A stretch of DNA of 64,000 nucleotides, taken from NCBI GenBank assembly GCA_003279685.1, contig QCHA01000001.1, forward strand, positions 526,001-590,000. The letters run 5' to 3'. Made by a program: the position numbers and the translations under genes. The stretch's first letter is position 1. Each line of letters begins with the position of its first letter. Source of the stretch: Pelagibacteraceae bacterium AG-390-L03 (lineage in GTDB: Bacteria > Pseudomonadota > Alphaproteobacteria > Pelagibacterales > Pelagibacteraceae). Positions 61,018-64,000 of this stretch are shown here, one piece after another. The notes beneath the pieces are model-generated. The model saw nothing but the letters and a program-made list of their open reading frames with translations. It was not told the DNA's origin and did not search any database.

Positions 61018-61455
61018 ATGGTAACATTCAGAAACAATAATAATGCTAGAAGAAATAATTTCAGAAGAAATGATAGAAATTTTAAAAGCAATGGAGATAG
61101 ACCTAAATTTGGATCAAATTATTCAAACAACGATAACTTTAAAAGAAAAGCTCCTGGCAGAAATAACCATAACGCTCCAAAGTTAATTGAAAAATATAAT
61201 GATCTAGCAAGAGAAGCCTCTTCCAATGGAGATAAAATATTATCTGAAAATTATTTACAGCATGCAGACCATTTCACTAGAATTTTGAACGAACAAGAAA
61301 ATTATAAAAAATTAAAATTTGCTGAAAATAAATCTATTGAAAATACCTCAGAGTCACAGGAATTATCAGATAAATCTGAAGAAATTAATACTGAAGATAA
61401 GAAAATTATAGCGGAGATTAAACCAATTTCTAAAAAAAAAACTGAAGCTAATTAA
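61018..61455 (+). CDS. DUF4167-family protein
   Basis: A 145-residue protein. An Arg/Asn-rich disordered N-terminus (NNNARRNNFRRNDRNFKSNG) precedes the conserved DUF4167 helix pair around KLIEKYNDLAREASSNGDKILSENYLQHADHFTRIL (about residues 60-97); the tail is acidic/Lys-rich. It follows prmC in many alphaproteobacteria. RNA binding is suggested by the basic N-terminus but is not shown. Confidence 0.85.
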   Translation: MVTFRNNNNARRNNFRRNDRNFKSNGDRPKFGSNYSNNDNFKRKAPGRNNHNAPKLIEKYNDLAREASSNGDKILSENYLQHADHFTRILNEQENYKKLKFAENKSIENTSESQELSDKSEEINTEDKKIIAEIKPISKKKTEAN

Positions 61456-62744
61456 TTTAATCCAATAATTTTTTCAGATTTTAAAACATTTAATTTTATT
61501 TTGTTAGTTTCAAAAAGTTGTCTATTTTTCCCCTTTAAAACTTTACCTGATGGAAGTTTTAGTTTTTGAGAGTTCACTTTTTTTCCATTAACAATAACTT
61601 CATAATGTAAATGGGGACCTGTAGATTTTCCAGTTGAACCAACATAACCAATAGTTTGACCCTGTTTAACTCTAATTCCTTTTTTAATTCCTCGAGCAAA
61701 TTTTGACATATGTGCGTAAACTGTTTCGTATGTTGAGTTATGTCTTATTTTAACACAATTTCCACCACCTCCACACCAGCCAGCTTTTTTAATTATACCA
61801 TTTCCAGATGCCATAATTGGAGTTCCTATAGGAGCTGCAAAATCAGTTCCTCTATGCATTTTATTAAATCCATCTATTGGATGTTTTCTCATTCCAAATG
61901 ATGAAGATAATCTTGCACCATTAATTGGTGTCTTCATTAATGCCTTTTGTACACTCTTTCCATTTTTATCGTAATGACCTTCAACATCTTCTTTATCAAA
62001 ATAATATAATGAATTATCTTGACCACTTAACTTAAGATTTGCAAAAAGAATTTCTCCTATTTCAATTATTTTATTATTCTCATCAATGAATACCTCATAC
62101 ATAATTTGAAATTTATCTTCTTTACGAATGTCTCTTTGAAAATCTACTTGAAAACCATAAATTCTAGCAAATTCAATTATAGTATTTGGTGGTATTTCTT
62201 GATCAGTTGCAGCCTTATAAAGACTTTGAAGTATAAGATTTTCTTTATAAATAATTTTTTTATCTAATTTTAAAGTTATTATTTTTTCGTTAAATTTTAA
62301 CTCCCCGCTATTCTTTGATAAATAAATTTTTTGAGTATTTGAAAATTGAAAAGTAAATTCTTTAATTCTATTATTAGTTTTATCTAAAACAATTTGAATT
62401 TTTTGATTAGTGTTCAACTTGTTAATGTTAAATTTTTTTAAAAGACTTTCTTTGATAGCAATTATCTCTTTTTTTTCTATGGAGTAATTATTAAGTATTT
62501 TATCAAATGTTTCTCCAGATTTTATTTTGTGATTATATTTTTTGTATCTAGGTTCTAAATTATTAACAATTTCTGTAAGAGTTTTTTTTAAATAAATATT
62601 GTTTATAAAATTATTATATTGATTTTTATTTAAATTTTTTTCATGGTTTGATAATGTTGCAATTATTATTGTGAAAATAATTAGAAAAAGTAATCCTAAT
62701 ACCTTTATTTTTTTTATTAGAGATGATTTTAGTTTTTTAAGCAT
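61452..62744 (-). CDS. M23-family metallopeptidase (murein hydrolase-like)
   Basis: A 430-residue membrane-anchored protein. An N-terminal helix (VLGLLFLIIFTIIIATLS, about 15-32) is followed by LysM-like/OapA-like periplasmic segments (KIKSGETFDKILNNYSI). The C-terminal LytM domain has HRGTDFAAPIGTPI, GNCVKIRHNSTYETVYAHMSKF and STGKSTGPHLHYEV (zinc ligands His, Asp and HxH). It probably cleaves peptidoglycan cross-links. Overlaps DUF4167 by 4 bp. Confidence 0.92.
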   Translation of the reverse strand: MLKKLKSSLIKKIKVLGLLFLIIFTIIIATLSNHEKNLNKNQYNNFINNIYLKKTLTEIVNNLEPRYKKYNHKIKSGETFDKILNNYSIEKKEIIAIKESLLKKFNINKLNTNQKIQIVLDKTNNRIKEFTFQFSNTQKIYLSKNSGELKFNEKIITLKLDKKIIYKENLILQSLYKAATDQEIPPNTIIEFARIYGFQVDFQRDIRKEDKFQIMYEVFIDENNKIIEIGEILFANLKLSGQDNSLYYFDKEDVEGHYDKNGKSVQKALMKTPINGARLSSSFGMRKHPIDGFNKMHRGTDFAAPIGTPIMASGNGIIKKAGWCGGGGNCVKIRHNSTYETVYAHMSKFARGIKKGIRVKQGQTIGYVGSTGKSTGPHLHYEVIVNGKKVNSQKLKLPSGKVLKGKNRQLFETNKIKLNVLKSEKIIGLN

Positions 62745-62845
62745 TTAAAATATTTGATTAGGATTATTAGTTTAGCAGTGTAAAAAAATCAAAAAAAACC
62801 CAATAAAATCATCAATTTTTAGTATTTTTTTTAATTCATAAATGC

Positions 62846-62873
62846 TTGATTTCCTTTTATTTTAGCCTATAAG
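62846..62873 (+). promoter_or_regulatory. rRNA operon promoter
   Basis: -35 TTGATT (62846-62851), 16-bp spacer, -10 TATAAG (62868-62873), with A/T-rich upstream DNA that could serve as an UP element. The start would be near 62880, about 200 nt before 16S. Confidence 0.55.
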
Positions 62874-62879
62874 CGTCAC

Positions 62880-63080
62880 ACTTTCTCACGAAAATTATTG
62901 TTAAAACAATAGATTAGTGAGTATTATTGGGCTTTTTAGACCCAATTAGCTATTTAAAAAGTTAAAATTTAAGAAGAGAAGTGTGGACGGTTAAGGTTAC
63001 CAAAATTTGTCGTACACACTTCAACATTATATAAATTTTATTCTTAGAATTTATATAGAAGCTAGTGTGCGCCGTTTTTA
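62880..63080 (+). other. Structured leader of the 16S rRNA precursor
   Basis: This stretch between the promoter and 16S has no gene but contains four hairpins: TATTGTT-AA-AACAATA (62896-62911), ATTGGG/CCCAAT (62926-62931 with 62941-62946), a 12-bp stem with one mismatch GAAGTGTGGACG/CGTACACACTTC (62978-62989 with 63011-63022), and a perfect 10-bp stem TATATAAATT/AATTTATATA (63028-63057). These are likely antitermination or processing structures; RNase III pairing with sequence after 16S would lie outside the window. Confidence 0.6.
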
Positions 63081-64000
63081 AACTTGAGAGTTTGATCATG
63101 GCTCAGAACGTACGCTGGCGGCACGCCTAACACATGCAAGTCGAACGAAGTAGCAATACTTAGTGGCAGACGGGTGAGTAACATGTAGGTATCTGCCCTT
63201 TGGCCTGGAATAACACGAGGAAACTTGTGCTAATACCGGATAAGTCTTTACGGAGAAAGCTTTATGCACCATTGGATGAGCCTGCACTTGATTAGTTTGT
63301 TGGTGGGGTAATGGCCTACCAAGACTGTGATCAATAGCTGATTTGAGAGGATGATCAGCCACATTGGGACTGAGACACGGCCCAAACTCCTACGGGAGGC
63401 AGCAGTGGGGAATCTTGCACAATGGAGGAAACTCTGATGCAGCGATGCCGCGTGAGTGAAGAAGGCCCTTGGGTTGTAAAGCTCTTTCGTCGGGGAAGAA
63501 AATGACTGTACCCGAATAAGAAGGTCCGGCTAACTTCGTGCCAGCAGCCGCGGTAATACGAAGGGACCTAGCGTAGTTCGGAATTACTGGGCTTAAAGAG
63601 TTCGTAGGTGGTTGAAAAAGTTAGTGGTGAAATCCCAGAGCTTAACTCTGGAACTGCCATTAAAACTTTTCAGCTAGAGTATGATAGAGGAAAGCAGAAT
63701 TTCTAGTGTAGAGGTGAAATTCGTAGATATTAGAAAGAATACCAATTGCGAAGGCAGCTTTCTGGATCATTACTGACACTGAGGAACGAAAGCATGGGTA
63801 GCGAAGAGGATTAGATACCCTCGTAGTCCATGCCGTAAACGATGTGTGTTAGACGTTGGAAATTTATTTTCAGTGTCGCAGGGAAACCGATAAACACACC
63901 GCCTGGGGAGTACGACCGCAAGGTTAAAACTCAAATGAATTGACGGGGACCCGCACAAGTAGTGGAGCATGTGGTTTAATTCGAAGATACGCGCAGAACC
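63081..64000 (+). rRNA. 16S ribosomal RNA, 5' about 920 nt
   Basis: The sequence opens with AACTTGAGAGTTTGATCATGG and includes universal segments CTCCTACGGGAGGCAGCAG, GTGCCAGCAGCCGCGGTAA, ATTAGATACCC and AAACTCAAATGAATTGACGG. The stretch GTCGGGGAAGAAAATGACTG is the SAR11-clade signature. The gene is cut by the right edge of the window. Confidence 0.98.

Noticed and set aside
63096..63970. Minus-strand frames inside the 16S region
   Set aside because: They lie within rRNA and are chance frames.
1..64000. Mobile elements, prophage, CRISPR arrays, defence or toxin-antitoxin systems
   Set aside because: No transposase, integrase, repeat-spacer pattern or related gene was found; composition is uniform and all neighbourhoods look like core genome.

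Overview
The window is a piece of a SAR11 (Pelagibacterales, Alphaproteobacteria) chromosome. The partial 16S rRNA gene at the right edge contains the SAR11-type stretch GTCGGGGAAGAAAATGACTG. The DNA is very AT-rich and spacers are mostly 0-30 bp. The gene orders are alphaproteobacterial: cobS/J-protein/bolA, rpmH-rnpA-yidD-yidC, pyrF-trpF-trpB-trpA-accD-folC, and gcrA. A tandem glycine riboswitch precedes malate synthase, an arrangement known from SAR11. This is core genome: I found no insertion sequence, prophage, CRISPR array, toxin-antitoxin pair or defence island.

Layout. 1-2.7 kb: cobS (cut by the window edge), a J-domain protein, bolA, aroB, aroK. 2.8-6.9 kb (+): two unrecognised envelope proteins, then def-fmt-truA. 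14.3-6.9 kb (-): a ten-gene run rpmH-rnpA-yidD-yidC-argB-HAD-dapD-dapE-HDAC-like-SET. 14.4-19.4 kb: a VTT-domain membrane protein, an atypical tRNA-Thr on the minus strand, then two small proteins-dcd-murA-DUF2948-hisD-infA-tRNA-Phe. 19.4-26.9 kb (+): cold-shock protein, a possible short RNA, tRNA-His-hisS-hisZ-hisG, a nuclease trio (rmuC, PD-(D/E)XK, sbcB) and a thioredoxin. 39.3-26.9 kb (-): a fourteen-gene run from an RNase D-like gene through kdsD-lptC-lptB-aroA-cmk-rpsA-ihfB-pyrF-trpF-trpB-trpA-accD to folC. 39.4-48.1 kb: an NDUFA9-like protein, gcrA, argD-argF, cytochrome c, kdsB-pheA, 4.5S RNA, dnaX-ybaB-recR. 48.1-62.7 kb: glcB with its glycine riboswitch, accA, secA, argJ, DUF1178, ubiG, lysC-ispG-prfA-prmC-DUF4167 and an M23 peptidase. 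62.8-64 kb: rRNA promoter, structured leader and 16S.

Together the genes cover amino-acid synthesis (His, Arg, Trp, Lys/DAP, Phe), the shikimate pathway, the two carboxyltransferase subunits of acetyl-CoA carboxylase, envelope assembly (YidC/YidD, SecA, LptB/LptC, Kdo, MurA) and translation. Regulation is sparse: one riboswitch, a few near-consensus promoters, and inverted repeats before gcrA, in the lysC/ubiG gap and upstream of tRNA-His.

No new multi-gene system is evident. The most interesting points are: a tryptophan synthase with substitutions at catalytic and subunit-interface positions; a cytidylate kinase lacking the P-loop lysine; an AccA with a C-terminal membrane segment; a tRNA-Thr(GGT) with a non-canonical T-loop; a hisS that starts 4 nt after the CCA of tRNA-His; a 17-bp inverted repeat reaching into the gcrA start codon; and adjacent SET-methyltransferase and HDAC-like genes.
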